This document shows, one piece after another, positions 29,992-39,371 of a DNA stretch of 64,000 nt. The stretch covers positions 62,001-126,000 of the forward strand of contig NZ_VTSR01000004.1 of NCBI RefSeq assembly GCF_008329715.1, in the 5' to 3' direction. Made by a program: the position numbers and the translations under genes. Numbering within the stretch: the first letter of the stretch is position 1; the number at the start of each line of letters is the position of its first letter. The notes beneath the pieces are model-generated. The model searched no databases and was not told the origin of the DNA. It was given only the letters and a program-made list of their open reading frames with translations. The stretch is from Gimesia chilikensis (lineage in GTDB: Bacteria; Planctomycetota; Planctomycetia; Planctomycetales; Planctomycetaceae).

Positions 29992-32900
29992 TTAGTTGGG
30001 ATAGATGAATTCATTGGTACTGAGCAATGCATGTGTAAAGTCGGTTAACGCCAGCAGTCGTGGTTCCGCTTGCTTCTCCGCGGTATAGGACTGCTCGTGC
30101 TGTTTGATAAACTCGACTGAAATCGCTGTTTCACTGGCGGTCGGCTTTCGTCCCAATGCGATCTGGTAGGCATCAGCGACTGCCTGTTCCAGTGAGTCGG
30201 GCTGTTGCTGCTGGATCCGCTTGGCGAAGGACTTCGCACTCTCGCGGATAAAGTCGGCATTCATGAACAGCAGGGCCTGCGGGGCAATGGTGGTGCTCGA
30301 GCGTTGACCAATGCTGACCAGTGCTTCCGGGGCATCAAAGAGTTGCATCATCGGAATCAGCTGACTCCGTTTGATTTTGAAATAGATGCTGCGACGCTGG
30401 TTATCGGTCTTCAGCGAACCGGGGCCGTACATGGTTGTATCCAGACGATCGCCGACATACAGAATCGAATCGCGAATGGCTTCCCCTTCCAGACGCTGAG
30501 GTGTACGACGCCAGTGCAGCTTGTTTTCGGGATCTATCTTTGCCTTGTCTGCATCGAAATCGGTCGACTGTCGATACGTAGCGCTGAGCATGATCTCTTT
30601 GTGCAGCGGCTTGAGGTGCCACTGGTGTTTGATGAGCTGGTTCGCCAGGAAGTCGAGCAGCTCCGGATGTGTGGGGCGCTCTCCCTGCAGTCCAAAGTCG
30701 TTCGGCGTGCTGACGATGCCGGCTCCCATATGATGCTGCCAGAGTCGGTTCACCAGCACCCGGGCCAGCAGCGCACCAGCGCCCTGATTGGTATCGGTCA
30801 TCCAGTTGGCCAGTGAAGTACGTCGATACGAGGTGGTCGCGGACTGCGGAGGTTCTTCAATCCACTTCTGTTCCTGTTTTGGGTTTCGCATCAGTACCTG
30901 CAGGAAACCCTGTTCGGCGACTTTCCCCTTTTGATCGGTGTCACCCCGCGTCAGGTAGTATGTAACGTCGAAGAAGTCTTTTCCCTGGGTGTGGTGCCGA
31001 ACCGGTTTGATTTCTGGACCTTCACTGCAGATCATGACTTTCGTCAACGCGGGCTGTGGTTCTGTTTTCAGGTGCTGTTCGACCTTGCCGGACAACGCGA
31101 CCCATTCCGAATCCTGTTCGCGATAGTAGCGCTTGAGAATCTGTTTTAATCCTGCATTCAGCTTTTTCTGGTCTCCCTGCTCTACTAACTGCAGGGCCTG
31201 GGCCAGCTGTTCGGGACTGCCGGTTCCCGTTTTGACAGGAGGAGCACTAGCACTGCTGACCGAGAATCGTGGGTGTCCGATACTGTGATTCACGTTGTTG
31301 GTAAATGACATGGTGATTGTCAGCTCGGTTTCGCCTGTGAACTCCAGCGGCTTTTCCAGGTCGAAGACAATCGCCTGATCCTTGCCGATTCCGCCCAGGT
31401 CAACGGCCCAGCCGGAACCGTATTGTCCATCGATGGCACTCGCTGCAGAGAGCGTGGTCTTGTTCTGTTCGTGCGTCGCACGGGCGTTGGTCAGCTTCAG
31501 GTCCTGGCTCTTTGCCTCTTTTTCATTCAGTGATTTGGCTTTGACTTTAAATGCGGTTAGCGAGAAGTTGCCGTTCACCGCGCGACCGGGTCCCTGGTGG
31601 GGCAGGCTGCGATGCGTCAATGTTTCCAGACGAATCGAACGCAGGGGGCTCACACTGGTTTTCAGGCGGAAGGTAAAGTGATCCTGGTTGATGTTCGGGC
31701 CGCTGACCAGGATCGAGCCATCTTCGAGTTTTTCAAAGCGGGCTTTCCCCTTAGATGAATGGCTGGTGACTTCGGGGACAATCCACTGATCCAACTGACT
31801 CCGATCGACTTTACCCTGCGTGAGCCACTGTTCAAACTGCGGGTTGAGCTGATTCGCTTCGTAGTCGCGCAAGGCTTTGACGAGTGGAGCGTGTGCCTGG
31901 TCAAAGGCGGCCTTCTCTCTCTGATATTTTTCGGGATCGAGATCGATTTCAATCTCGGTGCGGACGGTCGTGGTGAATGTCGAGAGCATCCGGTAGTAAT
32001 CGCGGGTGGGGATGGGATCAAACTTATGATCGTGGCAGCGGGCACAGCCCACGCTCAGTCCCAGCATAGCCAGACCGGTGGTGTTGAGCATGTCATCCAA
32101 CGCGTCATAGCGGGTGCGTTCCACTTCATTGGCAGTGATCTGGGTTGGAAAAACACCTGCGCCCAGAAAGCCGGTCGCCATCAGTGCCAGCGGATTTTCA
32201 GGAGCGATTTCATCCCCGGCCAGCTGCCAGCGGACAAACTGATCGTAAGGCATGTCCTGGTTGAGGGCTTTGATCACAAAATCGCGGTAGTGATAAGCAT
32301 AGTTGCGGTCGTAGTCGTGTTCGAAGCCGTGGCTCTCTGCGAAACGGGCGATGTCGAGCCAGTGTCGCGCCCAGCGTTCCCCGTAGCGGGGACTGTTGAG
32401 CAGCCGATCGATCAGTTTTTCATAGGCGTCGGGACTCTGATCTGCCAGGAATTCTTCGATTTCCGCAGGTGTGGGGGGGAGGCCGATCAAGTCGAAATAA
32501 GCGCGGCGGATGTAGGTCCGTTTGCTGACCTCTGCGTTGGGGGTTAAACCTTTGGGTTGCTGGGCAGCGAGGATGAACTGATCGATCTCATTGTGGGCCC
32601 AGTCGTTGGATTTCACTGTTGGGACGGCAGGTTGACTCAGCGGTTGAAATGACCAGAACTTGCGATCGGCGTCTGTTACTGCGAGTGGGCCGGCTTCTGC
32701 TTTGTTGCCAGTGGCCAGCGGTTTGTCGTAGGGTGCGCCCAGGTCGATCCATTTCGAGAGGCTGGCAATCTCTTTGTCGCTGAGCTTCTTCTCCTTGAGC
32801 GGCATGTAGGGCTCTTCGCGGTGTTCGACCAGAGCCATCAGGTAGCTCTCTTTGCCGGTCTTTTCAATCATACCGCTGTCGAGCAGCTTCTTACGGGTGG

Positions 32901-33114
32901 AGAGGTCAAAGTCTCCTTTGACAGATTGGCCCCCATGACATTTCAGACATTTTGCAGCCAGCAGGGGGCGGACTTCCTTCTTGAACAGTTCCAGTCCCTG
33001 CTGCATCCGTTTCGCATGGTCAGCGGGGAGCACCGGTTTCTTTTCGGCGGCGGTCAGTGCGCTGCTGGACAGGCTGGCGATTAACAACATGAGCGCGATG
33101 GTAAAATTTCGCAT
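29992..33114 (-). CDS. PSCyt1-DUF1549-DUF1553 secreted protein
   Basis: The 1040-residue exported protein starts at the ATG at 33114, with GAGG five bases upstream. After the signal peptide a cytochrome-C-like domain carries CLKCH at residues 56-60 and continues GGQSVKGDFDLSTRKKLL. DUF1549 follows, with FDLIGLPPTPAEIEEFLADQ, RWARHWLDIARFAESHG and GCARCHDHKFDPIPTRDYY. A beta-rich insert spans about residues 450-700. C-terminal DUF1553 contains LARVLVNRLWQHHMGAGIV, NDFGLQGERPTHPELLDFLA and EIMLSATYRQS. It pairs with the DUF1501 protein encoded next and is downstream of the sigma/FecR pair. Periplasmic; role unknown. Confidence 0.92.
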   Translation of the reverse strand: MRNFTIALMLLIASLSSSALTAAEKKPVLPADHAKRMQQGLELFKKEVRPLLAAKCLKCHGGQSVKGDFDLSTRKKLLDSGMIEKTGKESYLMALVEHREEPYMPLKEKKLSDKEIASLSKWIDLGAPYDKPLATGNKAEAGPLAVTDADRKFWSFQPLSQPAVPTVKSNDWAHNEIDQFILAAQQPKGLTPNAEVSKRTYIRRAYFDLIGLPPTPAEIEEFLADQSPDAYEKLIDRLLNSPRYGERWARHWLDIARFAESHGFEHDYDRNYAYHYRDFVIKALNQDMPYDQFVRWQLAGDEIAPENPLALMATGFLGAGVFPTQITANEVERTRYDALDDMLNTTGLAMLGLSVGCARCHDHKFDPIPTRDYYRMLSTFTTTVRTEIEIDLDPEKYQREKAAFDQAHAPLVKALRDYEANQLNPQFEQWLTQGKVDRSQLDQWIVPEVTSHSSKGKARFEKLEDGSILVSGPNINQDHFTFRLKTSVSPLRSIRLETLTHRSLPHQGPGRAVNGNFSLTAFKVKAKSLNEKEAKSQDLKLTNARATHEQNKTTLSAASAIDGQYGSGWAVDLGGIGKDQAIVFDLEKPLEFTGETELTITMSFTNNVNHSIGHPRFSVSSASAPPVKTGTGSPEQLAQALQLVEQGDQKKLNAGLKQILKRYYREQDSEWVALSGKVEQHLKTEPQPALTKVMICSEGPEIKPVRHHTQGKDFFDVTYYLTRGDTDQKGKVAEQGFLQVLMRNPKQEQKWIEEPPQSATTSYRRTSLANWMTDTNQGAGALLARVLVNRLWQHHMGAGIVSTPNDFGLQGERPTHPELLDFLANQLIKHQWHLKPLHKEIMLSATYRQSTDFDADKAKIDPENKLHWRRTPQRLEGEAIRDSILYVGDRLDTTMYGPGSLKTDNQRRSIYFKIKRSQLIPMMQLFDAPEALVSIGQRSSTTIAPQALLFMNADFIRESAKSFAKRIQQQQPDSLEQAVADAYQIALGRKPTASETAISVEFIKQHEQSYTAEKQAEPRLLALTDFTHALLSTNEFIYPN

Positions 33115-33207
33115 CAATGCCTCTTCGTCTGGAAGTTTCAGCGGGAATGAAGTTCTGGTGTGTCAGGTCTCTTTATCTATGTCACAAAAGTGGAGCCGGG
33201 AAATCAA

Positions 33208-34866
33208 TTACGAACCTGGTTTTCCGGCCTGGTAAAGTCTGGAAATCTCGTCTGCGGAAAGTGCCCGACCAAACAGGGCAAACTCGTCCAGGCGGCCATT
33301 CAGACTGCGAATGCTGTGAGCGCCCGAGTGATTCTGGGGACGCCAGTTTCCGATTTCCGCAGGCCCAATGACCAGCGGGACCGGCTTCTCTATTTTATGG
33401 TGGCTGACGGGATCGCCGTCCAGATAATGCACGACCTCTCGCTTCTGCTGATCGTAAACCGTGACCAGGAAAATCCAGCGGCCCAAATCGGTGGGCTGCA
33501 GCACGACGGGGGAGAAAAAGTTCTTCACCTCGCCAGTATTCACGCCGAGGATGATCTCCCCTTTGTCGCTTAACTGCCAGTGGGGATTACCGGGTTTGAA
33601 GCCATCGGTGAGCATCAGGGAACTCAACCAGCGGTCGAAGCCCTCGATGCGAACCCAGGCCATAAATGTGAGGGACTGGTATTCCCCCGGAATCTGCAGC
33701 CGTACACGGTCACTGGTTCGTTTGAATTCGAGTCCCTGTTTATCGGGCCAGCGACCTGAAGTCCACTGACAGCCGACAATCGCGCCGTCTGTCGCAGAGG
33801 ACAACGGCTGCCGGGCTTTGTTCTTCAGTGTCCTGACCCAGTTCGATGGCTCTTCAAAGTCATAGTAGGCGAGCAGGCTCGGATCGTTCTTGAGACGCTG
33901 ATTCTGCTCACGCCAGTGTGAGAGCTGCTGTTCCTGCTGACGGGCCGCGAGTTGAGAAAGTTCCTCGAGGTCGATCAACGGTCGGATTGCTTCCTGTAAC
34001 TCGTTGAGCGTTCCCTGGGCATCGAAGTTGACTCCTTCCCCGGTCGTCAGGCTCTGTAGTGGTGGAGCACTTTGCTGCTGGTTGGCAGCGTGCAGTTCGA
34101 CCTTGCCATCAATGACTTGCACCTGTCCGTTCCCGGTTTCATCCAGGGAGAGGGTAAATTCCGTACCCAGATCGACCACGTTCAGTCGGGAGGTGGCGAC
34201 GGAAAATCCCTGAGCCTGTTCTGGAACAGAGGCACGCACCTTTCCGTATTCACAGAAGGCTTTGAGGGGAGAGATCAGTTTGATCGCCGCGGGACCTTCG
34301 ATGAGCACCGAGGCGCCGCTGATCATCTCGACCTGAATCTTACCGCTTTTCAGTTTCAACCAGCCGGCCGACAGACCGGCACCAGCCTGGAGATCGCGGG
34401 GTGTTTCCCACTCAACGCCCACGGCCTGCGTGAGCAGAGCGATGTGATCGGTTTGTGGTTCACTGGCAACAGGAGAGGCTTCAGAAGATTTCGTTTCGGG
34501 AACATTAGCGATGTGTGATTCTTGTCCAGATCCAATGCTCCAGCCGGCGTAATAGGAGAGCGAAAGCAGAAGGGTTGCCGCGACGACTGAGGAGATTAAT
34601 AAAAGTACAAACCGAGAGGCATTCCACTGGGAGTCAGTTCGCGGCTCAACATGCTGTGGGACCCACGGATCGGCGTCTCGTGTCTCGGCGGCCCAACTGG
34701 CCAGGCCGGAATGCACCTGCAGATAGTCAATGTAGAGCTGACGCTGGTCGGCATCCTCTTTGAGAATCTGCTCCAGTTCCATCTGCTCGGATTCGCTGAT
34801 GGTTTCCTGGAGCAGGGCATCGATCAGCTGAACGGTTCGATTGTCGGAAGAAGAGGATGAATTCAT
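33208..34866 (-). CDS. FecR-domain protein with LamG C-terminus, probable anti-sigma factor
   Basis: The 552-residue protein has a cytosolic N-terminus (1-90) with a helical anti-sigma-like part, LIDALLQETISESEQMELEQ, and one membrane helix near FVLLLISSVVAATLLLSLSYY. A periplasmic FecR domain spans about residues 150-270, with GWLKLKSGKIQVEMISGASV and FSVATSRLNVVDLGTEFTLS. A C-terminal LamG/concanavalin-like domain spans about 330-550, with YYDFEEPSNW and GRLDEFALFGRALSADEI. Its ATG overlaps the sigma factor stop as ATGA, so the two are made together. Inference: it holds the ECF factor and releases it on sensing an extracellular, perhaps glycan, ligand. Confidence 0.88.
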   Translation of the reverse strand: MNSSSSSDNRTVQLIDALLQETISESEQMELEQILKEDADQRQLYIDYLQVHSGLASWAAETRDADPWVPQHVEPRTDSQWNASRFVLLLISSVVAATLLLSLSYYAGWSIGSGQESHIANVPETKSSEASPVASEPQTDHIALLTQAVGVEWETPRDLQAGAGLSAGWLKLKSGKIQVEMISGASVLIEGPAAIKLISPLKAFCEYGKVRASVPEQAQGFSVATSRLNVVDLGTEFTLSLDETGNGQVQVIDGKVELHAANQQQSAPPLQSLTTGEGVNFDAQGTLNELQEAIRPLIDLEELSQLAARQQEQQLSHWREQNQRLKNDPSLLAYYDFEEPSNWVRTLKNKARQPLSSATDGAIVGCQWTSGRWPDKQGLEFKRTSDRVRLQIPGEYQSLTFMAWVRIEGFDRWLSSLMLTDGFKPGNPHWQLSDKGEIILGVNTGEVKNFFSPVVLQPTDLGRWIFLVTVYDQQKREVVHYLDGDPVSHHKIEKPVPLVIGPAEIGNWRPQNHSGAHSIRSLNGRLDEFALFGRALSADEISRLYQAGKPGS

Positions 34867-35432
34867 GAGCCTGCCTCCGTGGATGGTAGTGACTGCTGCA
34901 TGCAGTCCATGAGTTTCAGGCGCAGACGCGCCAGCTTTTTGTAGATCGCATCGCGGGAGCGGCCCAGTTGATCAGCGACTTCCTGAATCGTCTGCGGACC
35001 ATGATAGCAGTCGAGAATCAGTTTTCGGTTCTCATGGTCCAGTTTCTGAATGCAGTCCTGTAGAGCCTGTTTTCGTTGTTCTGACTCCGGCAGCGACTTG
35101 TTCTGCTGAGCTGCGATCAGCGAGAGGACTTCATCGGAGAAATAATGACGGTCCCGGCTCTGAACCCGTTGGAAGTTCTTCACCTCGTAGAAGGCGATCC
35201 CGCAGGCCCAGGATGCAAAACTCTGAGACGCATCGAAGGTCTGCCATTTCCGCCACAGGACCAGGCAGGTCTGCTGGAACACATCTTCCGCATCGGTCTG
35301 GTGCGGCAGCAGCGTACCGATAAAGCCCCGGATCAGGCTGTGATGCCGGGCCAGCTGAGAGACGAAATGCTCATCAGGTACAGCGCCTGCCGTCGTTTCA
35401 GGATTTCCGGTTGTATCTCGGTTTGAGTCCAT
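34863..35432 (-). CDS. ECF-type RNA polymerase sigma factor
   Basis: This is a 189-residue sigma-70 family factor of the Rhodopirellula/Verrucomicrobium group. I start it at the ATG at 35432 (MDSNRDTTGNPE); a longer frame to 35576 would add a basic extension unlike the family. Region 2 reads DAEDVFQQTCLVLWRKWQTF with FASWACGIAFYEVKNF. Region 4 carries a helix-turn-helix, TIQEVADQLGRSRDAIYKKL. It heads an operon with a FecR/LamG anti-sigma-like protein, a DUF1549/DUF1553 protein and a DUF1501 protein, and probably autoregulates it. No strong ribosome binding site precedes the start. Confidence 0.9.
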   Translation of the reverse strand: MDSNRDTTGNPETTAGAVPDEHFVSQLARHHSLIRGFIGTLLPHQTDAEDVFQQTCLVLWRKWQTFDASQSFASWACGIAFYEVKNFQRVQSRDRHYFSDEVLSLIAAQQNKSLPESEQRKQALQDCIQKLDHENRKLILDCYHGPQTIQEVADQLGRSRDAIYKKLARLRLKLMDCMQQSLPSTEAGS

Positions 35433-35891
35433 ACTGATAATCGTACACAAGGTCGGAGATTGGACGGCTCGAAAACGCTTTTTTCCCGATGAGGAGGGAA
35501 TCAACGTCTCTGCTTTTGTATAAGTCCCTGTTTTGTATTGCTTTATAAGAATCTCGATTATACCAGTCTTTTCCACGCTTTACAGAAGATTTGATTCTCC
35601 CAGCGACAGATTGACCGACAGACAGTTGTTCAACAGTTGCGACCTCTGGGACAGTGCTTCATCGCGGTCATTTGATTTCAGGGAAAAAGATTTTCAGACA
35701 CGGAACGTTTTCAGAACTGTCCCGCATTCTAGATCGAATCACAAATCTCGCTGGTCGCCCCACTTGCGAGTTTACGGTAGAACGGGTACTCTCCTTGAGT
35801 TATCATTTAACATTTCACCCTGCGCGGCGGTCTCTGCCGGGCAGCCTGTAATCTTCGTGACAACATACATCGATCAGAGTGGTATCAATCA

Positions 35892-37130
35892 ATGGATGAT
35901 CAAAGCCGGATTGTCATTACCGGAATTGGCCTGACAGCTCCGAATGGCAATAACCTGGAGGAATTTCGGCAAAGTCTGCTGGCAGGACGTTCGGGTGTTG
36001 TAGATTATGACATTCGTTACATGGGGCATGTCCTCGCGGGTGTCTGTGATTTCGATGAATTGCGTTATCAGAAACGCAAAGAAGTCCGCCGGGGAACGCG
36101 TGCGGGCTCCATCGCTGTCTACTGTGCGAACGAAGCCGTCAATCAGTCCGGCCTCGACTGGGAAAATGTCGCCCGCGACCGCGTCGGCGTTTATCTCGGC
36201 ATTACCGAGCACGGCAACGTTGAGACCGAGAACGAAGTCTACGAAATTTCGCAGTTCGATTACGATACAAAAGTCTGGTCGCACCACCATAATCCCCGTA
36301 CTGTGGCGAATAACCCGGCGGGGGAAGTCACGCTGAATCTGGGGATCACCGGCCCGCACCTCACGCTCGGCGCCGCCTGTGCTGCCGGGAACGCTGGATT
36401 TATTCAGGGCGTGCAGATGCTGCGGCTGAACGAAGTCGATCTGGCCCTGTGTGGTGGTGTTTCTGAGAGTATTCACACGTTTGGAATCTTCGCCAGCTTC
36501 CAGAGCCAGGGCGCTCTGGCCGTCAATGAAGATCCCACCAAAGCCTGTCGTCCCTTCGACGTGAACCGGAATGGAATCGTCGTTGCCGAAGGGGGCGCGG
36601 TCTGCACGTTGGAACGTCTTCCCGACGCATTGGCACGTGGAGCTACTATTTACGGTGAAATCGTGGGCTACGCCATGAATTCCGATGCCAGCGATTTCGT
36701 GCTCCCCAACTCCTCGCGTCAGGCGGAATGTATTCGGCTGGCCCTCAATCGGGCGGGGCTGGAACCTTCCGATATTGATATCCTGAGCAGTCATGCCACC
36801 GCCACCCACCAGGGAGATATCGAGGAAGCCAAGGCACTTGCCTCCGTATTTGGAGATTGCCCTAAGCTGGCGATTAACAATACCAAGAGCTTTATCGGCC
36901 ATGCGATGGGCGCTGCGGGGGCTCTCGAACTGCTGGGGAATCTGCCCGCCTTTGACGATGGCATCGCGCATGCGACTTTGAACCTGGATGACCTTGATCC
37001 GGAGTGTAAACTCTCACAGATCGTAGCCAATGAGCCACGACAGATGGAACAGGTTGAATGCATTCTGAATAACTCCTTCGGGATGTTGGGAATCAATTCG
37101 GTTCTGATCGTGAAAAAGTACGCTACCTGA
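35892..37130 (+). CDS. Beta-ketoacyl-ACP synthase, FabF-like
   Basis: The 412-residue condensing enzyme joins acyl and malonyl-ACP units. The catalytic triad is complete: Cys163 in GAACAAGNAGF, His301 in SSHATATHQGD and His337 in KSFIGHAMGAAG, with the conserved Lys332. The usual C-terminal glycine-rich NSFGFGG is NSFGMLG here. The acyl-pocket region around residues 40-60 and 120-135 differs from housekeeping FabF, which suggests unusual chains. It opens a same-strand cluster with an ACP, two desaturase-like flavoproteins and a FabZ-like dehydratase. The start ATG lacks a clear ribosome binding site. Confidence 0.88.
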   Translation: MDDQSRIVITGIGLTAPNGNNLEEFRQSLLAGRSGVVDYDIRYMGHVLAGVCDFDELRYQKRKEVRRGTRAGSIAVYCANEAVNQSGLDWENVARDRVGVYLGITEHGNVETENEVYEISQFDYDTKVWSHHHNPRTVANNPAGEVTLNLGITGPHLTLGAACAAGNAGFIQGVQMLRLNEVDLALCGGVSESIHTFGIFASFQSQGALAVNEDPTKACRPFDVNRNGIVVAEGGAVCTLERLPDALARGATIYGEIVGYAMNSDASDFVLPNSSRQAECIRLALNRAGLEPSDIDILSSHATATHQGDIEEAKALASVFGDCPKLAINNTKSFIGHAMGAAGALELLGNLPAFDDGIAHATLNLDDLDPECKLSQIVANEPRQMEQVECILNNSFGMLGINSVLIVKKYAT

Positions 37131-37451
37131 ACTGAACGGTAGACATACCCCGCTTTTCCACTCTGCGCAGTCTGATTCTCTGTCGAAACTGAGCTTCCTT
37201 TCGTAATTAAGCCGCTCCTGTGCAGATTTTCTGAAAAACTCTGTGTTCTTATGACCTGAGTCGGTTTAAATCTCAGTTTAAATCAAGTTATAGTATTTTC
37301 CCCGAGGGGCGGGTTTTTGTTTCCCGGCTTCTAGCGGGGAGGTTGTTGGTTTGCTATAAGTGGCTTCCCCTCTCTGGGTTTCGCGGCGGATCTGTACATA
37401 TCGCCGCTGGAAATCGACGTTACAGGATTTTAGAAAGTTTGGAGTTTCTGC
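37131..37451. other. Gap between ketosynthase and ACP genes
   Basis: The 321 bases hold an AT-rich patch with TTTAAATC repeated at 37264-37271 and 37277-37284, followed by TATAGT near 37290. A short GC-rich inverted repeat (CCCCGAGGGG, 37300-37309) comes next. These could be a promoter and hairpin for the ACP gene, so the ketosynthase may be transcribed separately. No gene recognised. Confidence 0.35.
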
Positions 37452-37715
37452 ATGGCGCCGGAACAAATCAGATCGGTTATCTTGGATATCTTGGCTCGAA
37501 TTGCTCCCGATGAAGATCTTTCGGAACTCGATGATAGCGTTCCTTTTCGGGATCAGATGGAACTGGACAGCATGGACTTTCTGGATATCGTCATGGAGCT
37601 GCGAAAGCTCTATCGCGTGCAGATTCCGGAAGAAGACTACGGCGAACTGGTAACCATGGACAGCACCGTGACCTACCTGACTCCCCTCCTGAAGGATGCT
37701 GAAAGCACCGTCTGA
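37452..37715 (+). CDS. Acyl carrier protein
   Basis: The 87-residue acidic four-helix protein carries the phosphopantetheine site in MELDSMDFLDIVMEL; Ser40 is the attachment point. It differs from housekeeping AcpP (DSLD, with Leu) in having DSMD, as in several specialised-pathway carriers. It lies 21 bases before the first flavoprotein gene and within the ketosynthase cluster, so it probably carries the pathway intermediates. The ATG at 37452 gives the usual length. Confidence 0.92.
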   Translation: MAPEQIRSVILDILARIAPDEDLSELDDSVPFRDQMELDSMDFLDIVMELRKLYRVQIPEEDYGELVTMDSTVTYLTPLLKDAESTV

Positions 37716-37736
37716 TTCTCCAACCTTCCCGACGCC

Positions 37737-39122
37737 ATGACCTACGATTCGATTATTATTGGTGCCGGCCTTTCCGGGCTGGCTGCAGGAATCCGACTGG
37801 CGTACTATGGGAAGCAGGTGTGCATCCTCGAACGGCACACCACCATTGGCGGATTGAACTCCTTCTATCGCCTGCGCGGTCGCAATCATGATGTCGGTCT
37901 GCACGCCGTCACCAACTATTCGCCTCCAGGTGGAAAACGGGGCCCCCTGAATAAGATTCTCAGGCAGCTCCGTTTTCAGTGGGATGACTTCGACCTCAGC
38001 CCCCAATGTGGCTCTTCGGTCGTCTTCCCCGGACATACTCTGCGGTTCAATAATCAATTCGATTATTTCGAAGCCCAGATTGCCGAACAGTTTCCCAGTC
38101 AGATCGACGGCTTCCGCCGACTCGTTGCGGACATCGACTCTCACAACATCGGCGATCTCGGACAGACCTGGATCTCGGCCCGCAAGCGCATGGCCGAACA
38201 GATTTCCGATCCGCTGCTGATCAACATGCTGCTCTGCCCGCTGATGTTTTACGGCAGTCCTTCCGAGCACGATATGGACTTCAACCAGTTCGTGATCATG
38301 TTCCGCAGCATCTATCAGGAAGGTTTTGCCCGCCCCTATAAAGGCGTGCGGCTGATCCTCAAAAACCTGGTCCGCAAATTCAAAGAGCTCGGCGGTGAAC
38401 TCAAGCTGCGTGCCGGCGTTCAGCAATTGCTCACCGACGGTCAGCATGTGAATGGCGTCATGCTCGATGACGGGCAGATCCTCCAGGCTAAAAACGTGCT
38501 TTCCTCGGCTGGATCCGCGGAAACACTCAAGCTCTGTGGGGCTGATGTCACAGCAGATGAACGTTTTACGCCGGGGGAAATATCGTTTGTCGAAACGATC
38601 TCCGTGCTCGATCAACAGCCTGCGGAATTCGGACACGAGGAGACGATTGTCTTCTACAATGAATCGGAAGACTTCTATTACGAGCAGTCCAAAGATCCGG
38701 TCGACGTTCGCAGCGGCATTATCTGCTCGCCTAATAATTTCGAGTACGATCAGCCGCTCGAAGAGGGATCGATCCGCATTACAGCTCTCGCGAATCCCGA
38801 TTACTGGATGAATCTCCCCGAAGACAAGTACGTCGCTGAGAAGAAATACTGGTACGATCAGATTCTCGAGTCCTCGATGCGTTACATCCCCGACTTCCGA
38901 CCGCATGTTATCGATGTGGACACGTTCACACCCCGCACCATTAAGAAGTTTACCGGGCACATCAACGGCTGTGTGTACGGGGCGCCACAGAAAATCCTGG
39001 ATGGTACCACCCCTTTCGACAACCTCTTTCTGTGTGGCACCGATCAGGGCTTCCTCGGCATTATCGGTTCGATGCTTTCCGGGATCAGCATTGCTAATCT
39101 GCACCTGCTGAACGCGAAGTGA
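37737..39122 (+). CDS. FAD-dependent phytoene-desaturase-like oxidoreductase (first copy)
   Basis: The 461-residue flavoprotein is of the CrtI/retinol-saturase class. The N-terminal dinucleotide motif is IIIGAGLSGLAAGIRLAYYG, continued by the acidic strand end ILERHTTIGGLNSFY. The C-terminal FAD motif contains NLFLCGTDQGFLGIIGSM. In between are KGVRLILKNLVRKFKELGGE and FTPRTIKKFTGHINGCVYG. Such enzymes desaturate, saturate or isomerise polyene or acyl chains. It is encoded right after the ACP and 249 bases before a second flavoprotein. Its substrate is probably an acyl chain on the ACP or a lipid derived from it, not necessarily a carotenoid: no phytoene synthase is present. Confidence 0.85.
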   Translation: MTYDSIIIGAGLSGLAAGIRLAYYGKQVCILERHTTIGGLNSFYRLRGRNHDVGLHAVTNYSPPGGKRGPLNKILRQLRFQWDDFDLSPQCGSSVVFPGHTLRFNNQFDYFEAQIAEQFPSQIDGFRRLVADIDSHNIGDLGQTWISARKRMAEQISDPLLINMLLCPLMFYGSPSEHDMDFNQFVIMFRSIYQEGFARPYKGVRLILKNLVRKFKELGGELKLRAGVQQLLTDGQHVNGVMLDDGQILQAKNVLSSAGSAETLKLCGADVTADERFTPGEISFVETISVLDQQPAEFGHEETIVFYNESEDFYYEQSKDPVDVRSGIICSPNNFEYDQPLEEGSIRITALANPDYWMNLPEDKYVAEKKYWYDQILESSMRYIPDFRPHVIDVDTFTPRTIKKFTGHINGCVYGAPQKILDGTTPFDNLFLCGTDQGFLGIIGSMLSGISIANLHLLNAK

Positions 39123-39371
39123 GCCGATTACCGGTTTTCTGACATGCTGTACCTCTGCTTCACTGTGCGATAAATCCGCTATTTCTATAACTCTGCGGCT
39201 GCGAATTGTCACACTTTTGTCACAGTATTCTCTTTTACTCTGGTATAGTAGACAAAGCCCCTGATTTTCGATAAACAGGAGAAGCAATGTTGTCATCTTA
39301 CGCCCGGGCATGAGTTCCTTCATGGTCCCGTTTTTTCTTCTCTGCTGATTTAAATACGACGCTGAATTATT

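Noticed and set aside
35889-36971. 360-codon minus-strand frame opposite the ketosynthase
   Set aside because: The plus strand holds a complete catalytic triad; the opposing product has no recognisable features.
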